In this document: positions 9,184 to 18,943 of the stretch, piece after piece
How the letters are laid out: each line of letters begins with the position of its first letter
Numbering within the stretch: the stretch's first letter is position 1
Assembly (NCBI RefSeq): GCF_900106095.1
Contig: NZ_FNUD01000002.1
Span: 3,803,501 to 3,867,500 of the forward strand
Source of the DNA: Pseudomonas deceptionensis
GTDB taxonomy: Bacteria > Pseudomonadota > Gammaproteobacteria > Pseudomonadales > Pseudomonadaceae
Direction: 5' to 3'
Length of the DNA: 64,000 bases
The notes under the pieces: generated by a model
What the model was told of the DNA's origin: nothing
The model's database searches: none
Seen by the model: only the letters and a program-made list of their open reading frames with translations
Translations under genes and position numbers: made by a program

Positions 9184-10294
9184 CGGGCCGAAGATCGTTG
9201 ATGTGGTGATTGCAGGGGGAGGCCCCGCCGGTTGTGCGGCCGCCCTCACCCTGCTTCGTCATACCGGTCTCTCGGTGATGTTGGTGGAACAAACCTGCTA
9301 CGGACAGGACAAGGTCGGCGAAACCTTGTCCCCTGCCGTTCTGCCTTTGCTGGACTATCTGGGGGTTGGCGAGCATTTCCGCCAGGGTAATTTTGCCCCT
9401 TCCCATGCCTTCACGGCTGCCTGGGGGGATGCACAGGTCAGCACCCGAGATTTTCTATTTACCGGTCGCGGTCACGGCTGGCACCTGGACCGCGCACGTT
9501 TCGATGCTGGTCTGGCCAATGCAGCCCGCAGTTTCGGTGCACAGTTGGTGCTGGGAACACGGATCAGTCAGGTCCACAGGCAAGCATCAGGCTGGACAGT
9601 CAAACTGGACGATGAGACCGGTCAACCGATCTCGTGCCGCTACCTGATCGACGCCAGTGGCCGCAGTGCCTGGCTTGGCCGGGCAATGGGCGCAAAGACC
9701 GTGCAACATGACCGATTGGTGGGCGTGTCAGCCTACTTTGCCGCCAGCGATACACCGATCGAGGCCAGCTCATTGGTCGAGGCCATTGGCCAGGGCTGGT
9801 GGTACAGCGCACCGATACCGGACGGCAGAACGATTGCCGTGCTGATGACCGATGCCGACGTCTTGCAGGCCTCCCATGCCGACCGCACGCAGCTCTGGGC
9901 AAGCGCACTGGCACAGGCACCCCATACACGCCAACGCCTGGTAGAACGGACCATGATGGAGGAGTTGCATATCTGGCCTGCCCATTCACAGCAGTTGCAA
10001 CCCAGTTGCGGGAGTGGCTGGGTTGCAGCGGGTGATGCAGCAGCGGCGTTTGATCCCTTGTCGTCCATGGGTATCGGCTACGCCCTGAGCACTGGAATAC
10101 ATGCCGCACGACTTGCCGCCAGCTGCATTGACCGGGCCCAGGATCACGCCCTGCAACAAGCGGCTTACGCCGACGATATCCAGCGCCATGTGCAGGAATA
10201 TCAAACTCTCAAACGCAGCTATTACAACGTCGAAACCCGATTCAGCGATCAACCGTTCTGGGCTCGCCGTCAGGGCAGCGCCGGCGTGACTTGA
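9173..10294 (+). CDS. LodB-like FAD-dependent oxidoreductase (partner for CTQ maturation)
   Basis: About 373 residues of the tryptophan-halogenase/geranylgeranyl-reductase-like flavoprotein group. FAD-binding GGGPAG is at residues 15-20, and the second FAD motif GDAAAAFDPLSSMGIGYA lies near residue 290. LodB proteins are required to build the quinone cofactor of their LodA partner. The reading frame begins inside the LodA-like gene; a TTG at 9173 with GAGG six bases upstream puts the Rossmann motif at the usual distance, so an 11-base overlap and coupling are likely. The frame stays open to an earlier ATG at 9077, but that gives an odd basic extension. Confidence 0.78.
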   Translation: MAASGPKIVDVVIAGGGPAGCAAALTLLRHTGLSVMLVEQTCYGQDKVGETLSPAVLPLLDYLGVGEHFRQGNFAPSHAFTAAWGDAQVSTRDFLFTGRGHGWHLDRARFDAGLANAARSFGAQLVLGTRISQVHRQASGWTVKLDDETGQPISCRYLIDASGRSAWLGRAMGAKTVQHDRLVGVSAYFAASDTPIEASSLVEAIGQGWWYSAPIPDGRTIAVLMTDADVLQASHADRTQLWASALAQAPHTRQRLVERTMMEELHIWPAHSQQLQPSCGSGWVAAGDAAAAFDPLSSMGIGYALSTGIHAARLAASCIDRAQDHALQQAAYADDIQRHVQEYQTLKRSYYNVETRFSDQPFWARRQGSAGVT

Positions 10295-10309
10295 GCCAAC
10301 CCTGTCTGA

Positions 10310-11953
10310 CTAGATACGCTGATTCTCCCGGATCAGCTTCTTGTTGATCTTGCCAACACTGGTTTTCGGGATTTCTGCAACAAAGTCGAACTGCTTGGGT
10401 ATGGCCCATTTGTTGATCCGGCCACTGGCTACAAACTGTTGCAGATGGGCTTCAAGTATCGACTGGTCGACCGCGTGCCCGGGGATGCACACCACCAGCG
10501 CCATTGGCCGCTCGCCCCATTGCTCGTCCGCAATGCCCACCACGGCCACAGAGATCACCGAGGCGTGTTCGCTGATCAGGTTTTCCAGGTCCAGGGAGCT
10601 GATCCACTCGCCTCCCGTCTTGATCACATCCTTGATTCGATCCTTGATTTCGACCCTGCCCGCAGGGTCGATGGAGGCCAGGTCGCCGGTGTGCAGCCAG
10701 CCGTCCTGCCACAGTTCGGCGCCTTTTTCGGGCTCGTGCAAATAGCCCTGGGTCAGCCACGGCGCACGCACGACGATCTCGCCCAGGGCCTCGCCATCGT
10801 GGGCAACGGCATGGCCGTCGGCATCAACGATTTTAAGATCCACCATCGGGGTGGGCATCCCGGTCTTGATGCGCAGGGTGAGCTGCGCTTGCGTGGATTG
10901 CTCGAGTTCGACCCCGCTCAGGTAGCTGGTGCACAGCAACGGGCAGGTCTCGGACATGCCGTAGCCACTGTGTATCTGGATGCCTTTGGCGCTGGCCTGG
11001 GCGGCAATCCCCAGGGTCAGGGCACTGCCCCCCAGGAGCATTTTCCAGCCGTCCAGGCGCGTGTTCTTCGCCTCCTCGCAGCCCAGGATCATTTGCAGGA
11101 TCGTCGGCACGCAATGGGAGAACGTGACCTTTTCGTCGCGGAACAGCCGGACCAGGCTGTTGGGCTCGTAGCGCCCGGGGTACACCTGCTTGATTCCCAT
11201 CAGGGTCGCCACATACGGCACGCCCCAGGCATGCACGTGGAACATAGGGGTGATGGGCATGTAGACGTCATCGCAACGCACCAGTGGCATGCTCTGGTAG
11301 CCACTCAGTGAACCCGTGGCCGTCAGGGTATGCAGCACCAACTGGCGGTGAGTGAAATACACCCCTTTGGGGCTGCCGGTGGTGCCCGTGGTGTAGAAAA
11401 TCGTCGCCACCGAGTTTTCATCAAAGTCGGGAAAGTCATAGTCGGGCGAGGCCTCGGCCAGCAGGCTTTCGTACTCCCCCAGCATCGGCAGCAAGGTGTC
11501 GGGCGCGGGGTTATCCGAGAGCCGGACATAGCCTTTGACAGTGGTCAGCCCGTCATGGATCTGCTCGATCAAGGGCACAAAATCATCATGCACCAGCACC
11601 AGGTCATCCTCGGCGTGGTTCATGGTGTACAGCACCTGATCCGCGGACAGACGAATATTGACCGTGTGCAGCACGGCCCCAATCATCGGGACCGCAAAAA
11701 AGCATTCCAGGTAGCGGTGGCTGTCCCAGTCGAGCATGGCCACGGTGTCGCCGGCCTTGACCCCGGCCGCCGTCAGCGCATTGGCCAGCCGGCGGATGCG
11801 CTGGTTGAGGGTCGTGTAGCTGTAGCGCAGTTTGTCGGCGTAGACGATCTCGTTGGCGGCGCCGTAGCGCTCACCCGACAGCAGCAGGCTCTTGATCAGC
11901 AACGGGTACGCATAGGCGCCGGGTGCGGGTGCAATTATTTTTGTTTTCAGCAT
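10310..11953 (-). CDS. Acyl-CoA synthetase (AMP-forming, fatty-acid-CoA ligase type)
   Basis: A 547-residue ANL-superfamily enzyme. The phosphate-binding YTTGTTGSPKG is at about 187-197, with GYGMSETCP near 335, and WLHTGDLASIDPAGRVEIKDRIKDVIKTGGEWIS plus the C-terminal SVGKINKKLI catalytic Lys. It would activate a carboxylic acid to its CoA thioester with ATP in the cytoplasm. It is the last gene of a minus-strand operon after the RND exporter (20-base gap). The medium/long-chain acid specificity is a guess from overall resemblance. Confidence 0.85.
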   Translation of the reverse strand: MLKTKIIAPAPGAYAYPLLIKSLLLSGERYGAANEIVYADKLRYSYTTLNQRIRRLANALTAAGVKAGDTVAMLDWDSHRYLECFFAVPMIGAVLHTVNIRLSADQVLYTMNHAEDDLVLVHDDFVPLIEQIHDGLTTVKGYVRLSDNPAPDTLLPMLGEYESLLAEASPDYDFPDFDENSVATIFYTTGTTGSPKGVYFTHRQLVLHTLTATGSLSGYQSMPLVRCDDVYMPITPMFHVHAWGVPYVATLMGIKQVYPGRYEPNSLVRLFRDEKVTFSHCVPTILQMILGCEEAKNTRLDGWKMLLGGSALTLGIAAQASAKGIQIHSGYGMSETCPLLCTSYLSGVELEQSTQAQLTLRIKTGMPTPMVDLKIVDADGHAVAHDGEALGEIVVRAPWLTQGYLHEPEKGAELWQDGWLHTGDLASIDPAGRVEIKDRIKDVIKTGGEWISSLDLENLISEHASVISVAVVGIADEQWGERPMALVVCIPGHAVDQSILEAHLQQFVASGRINKWAIPKQFDFVAEIPKTSVGKINKKLIRENQRI

Positions 11954-11973
11954 GACTGATCTTCCTGATCCGG

Positions 11974-14511
11974 TTACTCAGACGTTGTGAGGGCATGACG
12001 CATGCCCGATGGTTTACCGTTGGCGGCCTCGCGGGCGCACACCGTTGCTGACTCATCCTCGCCAGCATGGCGGCGCAACGCAGGCTCGCGCAACAGGAAG
12101 TACGACAAAGCAGGAATCAGGATCAACGCCCCCAGCATGTTCCACAGGAACATGAAGGTCAGCAGGATACCCATGTCCGCCTGGAACTTGATCGGCGACC
12201 AGACCCAGCACACCACGCCGGCCGCCAGAGTAATGCCCACCAGCCCCACGACCCGGCCGGTAAACGACACCGCCTTGCGGTACGCCTCGCCCAGCGACAG
12301 GCCCTGACGCTGGTAATGCAGTTGCACGCTGAGCAAGTACAGCGCGTAGTCCACGCCGATCCCCACGCCCAGGGCGATCACCGGCAGGGTCGCCACTTTC
12401 ACCCCGATGCCCATAAACACCATCAACGCTTCGCACAGGATCGAGGTCAACACCAGCGGCAGCAAGGCCACCAGAGTGGCGCGCCAGCTGCGAAAGGTGA
12501 TCAGGCAGAACAGCGTCACCGCCGCGTACACGTAAAGCAACATGGTGCGGTTGGCTTCGCGCACCACGATATTGGTCGCGGCCTCGATGCCCGCCGTACC
12601 GGCAGCCAGCAGAAACTGGCGGTCCGGGGTGCTGTTGTCTTTGGCAAATCTGTCGGCAATAGCCACCACGTCGTCCAGGGTCCGGGCTTTGTGGTCCTTG
12701 AGAAAGGCAATCACCGGCATCAGCGAACAGTCGGTATTGAACAGCTCCGGGGAGTTGACCGAGGCCTGCTGGGCCGCATAGTTGAGCACGTCCTGGTTGC
12801 GCTGGATGCTGTTGAGCTTGGGGTTGCCCTCATAGGACCCCGCCGTGATCTGGCGCACGGCGTTCACCAGCGACGACGTTGCCTGTACCCCTGGCGACTG
12901 TTGCAGTTGCCACGCCAGGCGGTCGGCGAGGATCAGTGTCCGGTAGTTAAGGCAACCTTCCGGTGCGGTCTTGATCATCACCGCGAACAGGTCGCTGGAC
13001 AGCGCGTAGTGGCTGGTGATCCAGGCGTTGTCGCGGTTGTAGCGCGAGTCTGCACGAAGCTCCGGGGCGCCGCTGTCCAGATCGCCGATTTGCAGGTGCA
13101 GGCTGACCGCAAAGCCGCCGATGCCCATCAGCACTGCCACCAGTACCGCGCCCGTAGCCCATTTGCGGGTGGTGAAACGGTCGAGCAGATCCCAGAGTTT
13201 TCCAAAGCCTTTGTGCCCATCCGCGCGGGTCTCTATTTTCAGGGCGCGCTCGGCCGCCTTGCGCCCGACACCGATGTAAGACAGCGCCACGGGCATCAGC
13301 AACAGCGAGGTAAAGATCAGCACCGCCACCCCGATACTGGCGGTAATGGCCAGGTCCTGGATCACCGGGATATCGATCAGCATCAGCACCGCGAAGCCCA
13401 CCGCATCAGCCAGCAGCGCGGTGACACCGGCAATAAACAGCCGGCGGAAGGTATAACGGGCAGCGATCAACTTATGGGTGCCACGGGCGATGTCCTGCAT
13501 GATGCCGTTCATCTTTTGCGCCGCATGGGACACGCCGATGGCGAAGATCAGGAACGGCACCAGCACCGAATAGGGATCAATGGCATAGCCCAGCCAGGCC
13601 ACGATGCCCAGTTGCCAGACCACGGCGACCAGCGAACACCCCACCACCAGCAAGGTGCTGCGCACACAACGGGTGTACAGATAGATGATCACCAGCGACG
13701 TGATCACGGCCAGGGCGAAAAACATCATGACCTGAATCAGGCCATCGATCAGGTCGCCCATCAGTTTGGCGAAGCCGATCACCCGCACCTTGTACTGACC
13801 CTTGCCCTCCTCCCCGGACTTGCGTGCCGCGCTGTCGCCTGCGTACTCGATCCTGTCCCGCAGCTGTTCTTCGAGCAGCCGCGAAAATTGCTGGTAGTTG
13901 ATGCCCTGACCGGTGGCCGAGGTTTTATCCAGCAGGGGCACGATCAACATGCTGGATCTGTAGTCGCTGGCCACCAGGCTGCCGACGATGCCGGCACGAT
14001 TGATGTTCTGGCGCAGTTGCTCGATGTCCGCCGGTGAACCCTGATAGGTCCCGGGCATCACCGGCCCGCCCTGAAAGCCTTCCTCGGTGACTTCGGTCCA
14101 GCGCACGCCCGGGCTCCAGAGCGACTTCATCCAGGCCCGGTCAACGCCTTCGGTGATGAATAGCTGGTCGTTGACCTGCTTGAGCACATCCAGATAACCG
14201 GGGTCGAAGATATCGCCCCGGGTGTTTTCCACCACCACCCGCACCGAGTTGCCCAGACCGCGCAACGACTTGCGGTTATCCAGGTAGTTCTGGATGTAAG
14301 GCTGGCTCTGGGGGATCATTTTTTCGAAACTGGGGCGCAGTTCCAGACGGGACAGCGCCATATAGCCCAGCAGCACGGTGACCAGCGCCATCAACAACAT
14401 GAACAACGGGCGGTAGTTGAACACCAGCCGCTCCAGCAGGTTGCCGGATTGGCGATCGAAGTCACGCAGATCGCGGATCACCGGCATGGTGTCTTGCTTG
14501 ATATTGCCCAT
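11974..14511 (-). CDS. RND-superfamily (MMPL-type) transporter
   Basis: About 845 residues with the duplicated RND plan: one membrane helix (near residue 30-50), a large periplasmic loop, five helices, then the same again. Motif GVGIGVDYALYLL near residue 730 is typical of MMPL/HpnN-like carriers. It is shorter than multidrug AcrB proteins and has no linked membrane-fusion gene. In many proteobacteria such a gene travels with DUF1329, DUF1302 and YCF48-like genes in hydrophobic-substrate clusters. The start is chosen at MGNIKQD, 31 bases after the upstream gene; MPVIRD, eight codons later, is also possible. The direction of transport is unknown. Confidence 0.8.
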   Translation of the reverse strand: MGNIKQDTMPVIRDLRDFDRQSGNLLERLVFNYRPLFMLLMALVTVLLGYMALSRLELRPSFEKMIPQSQPYIQNYLDNRKSLRGLGNSVRVVVENTRGDIFDPGYLDVLKQVNDQLFITEGVDRAWMKSLWSPGVRWTEVTEEGFQGGPVMPGTYQGSPADIEQLRQNINRAGIVGSLVASDYRSSMLIVPLLDKTSATGQGINYQQFSRLLEEQLRDRIEYAGDSAARKSGEEGKGQYKVRVIGFAKLMGDLIDGLIQVMMFFALAVITSLVIIYLYTRCVRSTLLVVGCSLVAVVWQLGIVAWLGYAIDPYSVLVPFLIFAIGVSHAAQKMNGIMQDIARGTHKLIAARYTFRRLFIAGVTALLADAVGFAVLMLIDIPVIQDLAITASIGVAVLIFTSLLLMPVALSYIGVGRKAAERALKIETRADGHKGFGKLWDLLDRFTTRKWATGAVLVAVLMGIGGFAVSLHLQIGDLDSGAPELRADSRYNRDNAWITSHYALSSDLFAVMIKTAPEGCLNYRTLILADRLAWQLQQSPGVQATSSLVNAVRQITAGSYEGNPKLNSIQRNQDVLNYAAQQASVNSPELFNTDCSLMPVIAFLKDHKARTLDDVVAIADRFAKDNSTPDRQFLLAAGTAGIEAATNIVVREANRTMLLYVYAAVTLFCLITFRSWRATLVALLPLVLTSILCEALMVFMGIGVKVATLPVIALGVGIGVDYALYLLSVQLHYQRQGLSLGEAYRKAVSFTGRVVGLVGITLAAGVVCWVWSPIKFQADMGILLTFMFLWNMLGALILIPALSYFLLREPALRRHAGEDESATVCAREAANGKPSGMRHALTTSE

Positions 14512-14542
14512 GTCTGGGTTCTCGCTCTGATTGTTCGAGGAC

Positions 14543-15616
14543 TTATTCGCCGGCCAGTGCGTGCGCACCCCGGCTACCCACCACTACCCGCGTACCGTCG
14601 GCCGCCAACGCCGCGGCGGCCACGGGTGACGGGGCCTGCTGCGCCAATAGTTGCAACCGCGTGCCATGTGCCTGGCCCAGCAGCGCCTGACCCGTCTGGG
14701 TAAACAGCTCGTACTGCCCCTGAGGATTGACGAGGGCGGCGGTGATGCTGACTTTCAGGTCATTGCTCAGCGGGCTCCAGTGCCCGCCGCCATCGGTGCT
14801 GCGCAACACATTGCCGCGCAGGCCATAGACGATGACTTCACCGGGCTTGCCGATCACCCCGAAAAAACTGCCCTGATATGGGGTCTGCAAGGCTGCGAAC
14901 CGCTGCTGGTCAGCCTGCCATTTGAGCAGCAGGCCCTGCTCGCCGGCGATGTACAAACCGTCCCCGGTCGAGGCGATGGCGTTGAGGTGAAACCCCTGGG
15001 GGTTGTCGGTGCGATCCTGGAACGGCGTCCAGCTGAGGCCGCCGTCTTCGGTGCGCAGGATCAGGTTGAACACCCCGATCACATACCCCAGCCGGTCGTT
15101 GGCGAACCAGACGTCGAGCAGCGGCTTGTCGGCGCCCTCGGCGGCCAGGCGCTGACCCTCGGCAACCCACAAGGGCCATTGTTCGCTGGCGGGTTCGGCA
15201 GTGGCCAGCGCGCTGTAATGCCTGACCAGCAAGTCGCCAATCTGCCGACCGTCCAGCTGCTTGCTCCAGGACGCCCCGGCGTCGCTGCTGTGCAGCACCA
15301 CACCGTCGTTGCCCACCGCCCAGCCCTGGGTGGCCGTGGGGAAAAACACCCCATTGAGGTCGCTGCTCACCGGCACGCTGGCTTGTACCCAGCGCTGACC
15401 CGCGTCATCGGAATACAGAATGTGGCCACGCTGCCCCACGGTGACCAGGCGCTCACCGGCCCGGGTGATGCCTACCAAAGGGCTGCGCACGGCCAGTGCA
15501 CTCGGCTCGGCCGGCAGCTCCAGTACATCCACATAAGCTGCCGCCCCTGCGCCACCCTGCAACAGCACCAACAGCGAAAAGAGCAACGCCCGCGTGATTT
15601 TTTTCAAAGAACCCAT
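14543..15616 (-). CDS. YCF48/BNR-repeat family exported protein
   Basis: About 357 residues with a signal peptide (MGSLKKITRALLFSLL ... GAGAAA). Repeats of the form SDDAGQRWVQ, SSDAGASWSK, TEDGGLSWTP and STDGGGHWSP, each a beta-propeller blade, define the Asp-box/YCF48-like fold. The start at 15616 has GGAAGG six bases upstream; the upstream extension has none. The gene lies between DUF1329 and the RND gene, an arrangement seen repeatedly in catabolic clusters. Its role is not established: an assembly or periplasmic partner of the transporter is possible. Confidence 0.8.
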   Translation of the reverse strand: MGSLKKITRALLFSLLVLLQGGAGAAAYVDVLELPAEPSALAVRSPLVGITRAGERLVTVGQRGHILYSDDAGQRWVQASVPVSSDLNGVFFPTATQGWAVGNDGVVLHSSDAGASWSKQLDGRQIGDLLVRHYSALATAEPASEQWPLWVAEGQRLAAEGADKPLLDVWFANDRLGYVIGVFNLILRTEDGGLSWTPFQDRTDNPQGFHLNAIASTGDGLYIAGEQGLLLKWQADQQRFAALQTPYQGSFFGVIGKPGEVIVYGLRGNVLRSTDGGGHWSPLSNDLKVSITAALVNPQGQYELFTQTGQALLGQAHGTRLQLLAQQAPSPVAAAALAADGTRVVVGSRGAHALAGE

Positions 15617-15682
15617 ACAGCACCTTCCAGGAGAACGACGCCGCGCTGCACCTGCGCGCAACCCGGCGTCAGAGTCGGTCAC

Positions 15683-17041
15683 TCAGCGAATACCGGCCCC
15701 TGCCAGGGCATCCGGTGCCCACTGCACTTTGGACAGAGTCTCGATGTACTTGATGCCGCCATACGGCCCGACGATGCCGTTGATGTTGTAGTTGCCGCCC
15801 ACCAGGTCGTAAATCATGAACGGCGTGGTGTCGGGGGTCTGCTTGTCGTAGCTCTGGCTCAGGAAGGTGAAGGCACCCCGGTAGAGCTTGCCGCTGGCGT
15901 CATATTGGTCGGAGGCCAACGCGATCCAGCTGTCTTCATCCAGGTAGAAGCGGCGCTTGTGGTAGATGTGCCGCGCACCCGGCTTGAGCGTGGCTTCCAC
16001 CACCCACACTCGGTGTTTCTCCCAGCGCACGTAGTCGGGGGCAATATGGTTGGCCGTGGTCAGCGCCTTGGCCTGGTCGGCGTAAGTCAGCCGGTAGGTG
16101 TTGTAGGGCACGATCAGTTCCTGCTTGCCCACCAGCTTCCAGTCGTAACGGTCCAGCGCGCCCATGAACACGAAGGTGTCGTCGTAGGTATTGGTGCCGG
16201 CCGTGCCCGGGTTTGGCGTGTCGTAGGCCAGGTCCGGCGCCAGCTTGACCCGTCGCTGACCGGGCAGGTACTGCCAGGCCTTGCGCGGTTGGGCCAGGGG
16301 GTCAGCCGAGTCCTTGAGCATGATTGCCTCACCCGCACGGCGCGCAGGGCCGGTGTAGTACAGCTTCATCTGGTAAAAAATATCGGTGCCGGCGACCGGT
16401 TTGGTCATGTTTTCGTAGATCGGATAATTCATGAACGCCAGTGCCGTGGTGGACAGTGTCGGCACCCCCGCCGCATCGACGTTCCAGGAGTCATATTTGC
16501 TGCTGATATTGGTACCCAGGTAGCGCAGCAGATGGTTCCACATGGCCTCGCTGCCTGACTGCGGGATCGGGAACGGCACACCGGGCAGTACGTTGTCGAT
16601 GGCCAGGCCGCCATTGAGGCTCCGGGCCTCGGTGGCATTTTTACGGCTGTTATCCAGCACCGACGCAGGCAAGGCGACCGTGCGGTGAGTGGGATACACA
16701 TCAATGCGGTAAGTGGGGTAACGCCTGGCCAGTTCCGCCGTGGTGGCGGTCAACAGCCCCTTGTACTGTTCGACGTTTTTGCCATCGATGACCAGCAGCG
16801 GCTTCTCGTCGACAAAGGGGTCGGGGCGCATGCTGTCACCGGCCTTGAAACTGGCGGGAGGCGTGGTCAGACCGCCTTTGTAGGGCGGGATCGAACCGTC
16901 GGCATTACCCGCCATCTCGGCGCCCACCCCCGTCAGGCTGGTGCCCAGCTTCGCGGCCTCTTGGGCCGATACGCCCGCCTGGGCCTGGCCGGCGATCACC
17001 GCTGCCAGGGCAATTGCCAGCACACTGCTTGGAAATTTCAT
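15683..17041 (-). CDS. DUF1329 family exported protein
   Basis: A 452-residue protein with a clear signal peptide (MKFPSSVLAIALAAVIAGQAQA). The body, with GNADGSIPPYKGG and WQYLPGQRRVKLAPDLAYDTPNPGT, matches DUF1329, a family related to outer-membrane lipoprotein-sorting (LolB-like) folds. It is probably a periplasmic carrier of hydrophobic molecules working with the neighbouring DUF1302 protein. The start at MKFPSS is supported by GGAGAG upstream; the first in-frame ATG five codons earlier is less likely. Function is inferred only from fold and context. Confidence 0.82.
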   Translation of the reverse strand: MKFPSSVLAIALAAVIAGQAQAGVSAQEAAKLGTSLTGVGAEMAGNADGSIPPYKGGLTTPPASFKAGDSMRPDPFVDEKPLLVIDGKNVEQYKGLLTATTAELARRYPTYRIDVYPTHRTVALPASVLDNSRKNATEARSLNGGLAIDNVLPGVPFPIPQSGSEAMWNHLLRYLGTNISSKYDSWNVDAAGVPTLSTTALAFMNYPIYENMTKPVAGTDIFYQMKLYYTGPARRAGEAIMLKDSADPLAQPRKAWQYLPGQRRVKLAPDLAYDTPNPGTAGTNTYDDTFVFMGALDRYDWKLVGKQELIVPYNTYRLTYADQAKALTTANHIAPDYVRWEKHRVWVVEATLKPGARHIYHKRRFYLDEDSWIALASDQYDASGKLYRGAFTFLSQSYDKQTPDTTPFMIYDLVGGNYNINGIVGPYGGIKYIETLSKVQWAPDALAGAGIR

Positions 17042-17080
17042 CTGAATTCTCTCCACTTGTTTTTATAATTCGAGCGTCAA

Positions 17081-18943
17081 TCAGAAGGTGGTCTTGAACG
17101 AAGCCGTGACCATCCCGCGGTCTTTCAACAGCGGCGACAGACCGGCCTGTGAGGTGATCTGGCCGGGGATGCACTGGTACAGGCCATTGGTCCCGGGGGT
17201 GTTGTTGTCGAAGCCGGTTTCGCAGGTATCGAAAGGGCCAAAGGCATCGACGTATTTGAGGTCGAGCTTGTACTTCTGGTAGATGTCGGCAGCGACGCCG
17301 ATGGAGTAGCTGCCGGCATTCTCGTTGCCGCCCAGCTGGACCGCCGAGTTGCCCTTGAGGCCAACGTTGTAGGACAGCGGCATGAACATATCGACGCCCG
17401 GCACGACCTGGAACCAGGTCGGGGTCAGGTTGACCGCCAGGGTGTAGGCATTGGTGTCGACCTTGTCGACCCCCCGGTAGCTGGAGTCGCCCTTGAAGGT
17501 CTGCTTGCCCTTGTCGACACTCACCAGATGGGTCATGGCACCTTCAACCGCCAGCGACGATGAGTCCCACAGCGGCGTCTTGCCAAAACTCACCAGGCCG
17601 TTGAGCACCACGTGGAAGGTCTTGCCCCGGGCCAGCCCGGTATCGCCGTTGCCCGGTACGGCACCGATCAGGTTGGCGCCGTTGACCAGCCCGGCGCCCG
17701 CCTCTGCACTCAACGTCGAGTTAATGGTGCTGAAGTTGCTCACCAGCGGCATGTTCTCGCGGTAGTTCAGGTCAAGGCCGACACTGACCGGGCCAACGCT
17801 TTTGGACAGGCTGATGCCGTAGATGTCGATGTCATCGGCATAGGCGGTCAGGTACTCGACGCCTTGCAGGCCGGCCAGCCCTGGCAGGTGCAGGTTGGGC
17901 GCGTTGATCAATACCGAGGGCATGGTGTCCGAGGTATTGCGGTAGTAAAACCCCAGAGTACCGTCGAGCCAGGCCGGGCTCCACTTGGCCATCAAGCCGA
18001 AATCGCCGGAGTTGCGCGGTTTTACATCATGCCCGCGGGGAGCTCCGTAGTAGGCTCCGGCCCCGCCCAGCAATCCCGGCACGGGCAGCCAGAAAACGTC
18101 GGCGCCCTCTCCCAGCATGTCGTAGCCGCCCATGTAGGTCCCGCCTTCGGGCAGGCGCGAGTTCTGGAATTCCAGGAAGTACTGCGCGCCCAACGTCAGT
18201 TCAGGGTTGACCGTGAACGACACGGAGAGCTGGTTGCGCGGCAGGAACAGCTCTTTGGTTTCGGTACCGGGCACGTTGTACAGCTTGGCCAGGTCGAGGG
18301 CCGACTGCCCGTAGTTGATACCGTTGGCCGCGTTGAACAGGGTCTCGCCCCAGTAGACGTTGTGCTTGCCCAGTTTGGCGCTGAGCATCGACTCGTCACC
18401 GATTTCAGTGCTGTAAAACACAAAGGCATCGAGGATTTCACCGGACGGCCCGTTGTAATAACGGTCGGTGTAGTTGCTCAGTCCATGTTTGACCGGCGCA
18501 TGACCGTTGAGCGAGTCACCGGGCCGGATCGCGCCGCCACCGGCAGGACGGGCGGCTACCAGGTTGCCCGCATTGCCCGCCTGCCCGGGGAACGGGTTGG
18601 AATTGGAGCCCACATGGTCATAGGCGTGGTCGTACCAGCTCGCGCCACTGACACGAAAGCCCATTTTCCCTTGGTAGACCACATCCAATTCGGTCAGCAG
18701 ATCGACCCGCTGGGTCACTGCGCTACCGACACTGAAGTTCTTGTCGCCATCGTTGAGGTTGGCGGTGTCGGCAATTTTCCCGTTCTGGTTCTCAACCCGT
18801 TGCCCATAGCTGGCCTTGAGCGTGTTATCGAAACGTACGGCCCAGTCTTCAGTGCCGTCGGTGAGTTCAAGGGCTTGGGCAGCGGGCATTGAGGCAAGCA
18901 GCATGGCTGTGCCCAGCAGGCTGCGACCTGTCGTGTTGTGCAT
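17081..18943 (-). CDS. DUF1302 family outer-membrane protein
   Basis: A 620-residue protein with signal peptide (MHNTTGRSLLGTAMLLASMPAAQA) and a final aromatic residue (SFKTTF), typical of outer-membrane beta-barrels. DUF1302 proteins are large barrels encoded next to DUF1329. It is probably the outer-membrane channel for the hydrophobic compound handled by this operon. The start at 18943 has GGAGA seven bases upstream; the 15-codon upstream extension is highly charged and unlikely. It is the first gene of the five-gene run ending in the acyl-CoA ligase. Confidence 0.82.
   Translation of the reverse strand: MHNTTGRSLLGTAMLLASMPAAQALELTDGTEDWAVRFDNTLKASYGQRVENQNGKIADTANLNDGDKNFSVGSAVTQRVDLLTELDVVYQGKMGFRVSGASWYDHAYDHVGSNSNPFPGQAGNAGNLVAARPAGGGAIRPGDSLNGHAPVKHGLSNYTDRYYNGPSGEILDAFVFYSTEIGDESMLSAKLGKHNVYWGETLFNAANGINYGQSALDLAKLYNVPGTETKELFLPRNQLSVSFTVNPELTLGAQYFLEFQNSRLPEGGTYMGGYDMLGEGADVFWLPVPGLLGGAGAYYGAPRGHDVKPRNSGDFGLMAKWSPAWLDGTLGFYYRNTSDTMPSVLINAPNLHLPGLAGLQGVEYLTAYADDIDIYGISLSKSVGPVSVGLDLNYRENMPLVSNFSTINSTLSAEAGAGLVNGANLIGAVPGNGDTGLARGKTFHVVLNGLVSFGKTPLWDSSSLAVEGAMTHLVSVDKGKQTFKGDSSYRGVDKVDTNAYTLAVNLTPTWFQVVPGVDMFMPLSYNVGLKGNSAVQLGGNENAGSYSIGVAADIYQKYKLDLKYVDAFGPFDTCETGFDNNTPGTNGLYQCIPGQITSQAGLSPLLKDRGMVTASFKTTF

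Noticed and set aside
12067..14037. A 656-codon + strand frame opposite the RND gene
   Set aside because: It is the antisense shadow of a well-supported gene in GC-rich DNA, rich in His, Gln and Gly with no domain.
14651..16558. A 635-codon + strand frame across YCF48 and DUF1329 genes
   Set aside because: Antisense shadow spanning two real genes on the other strand; no ribosome site or family.
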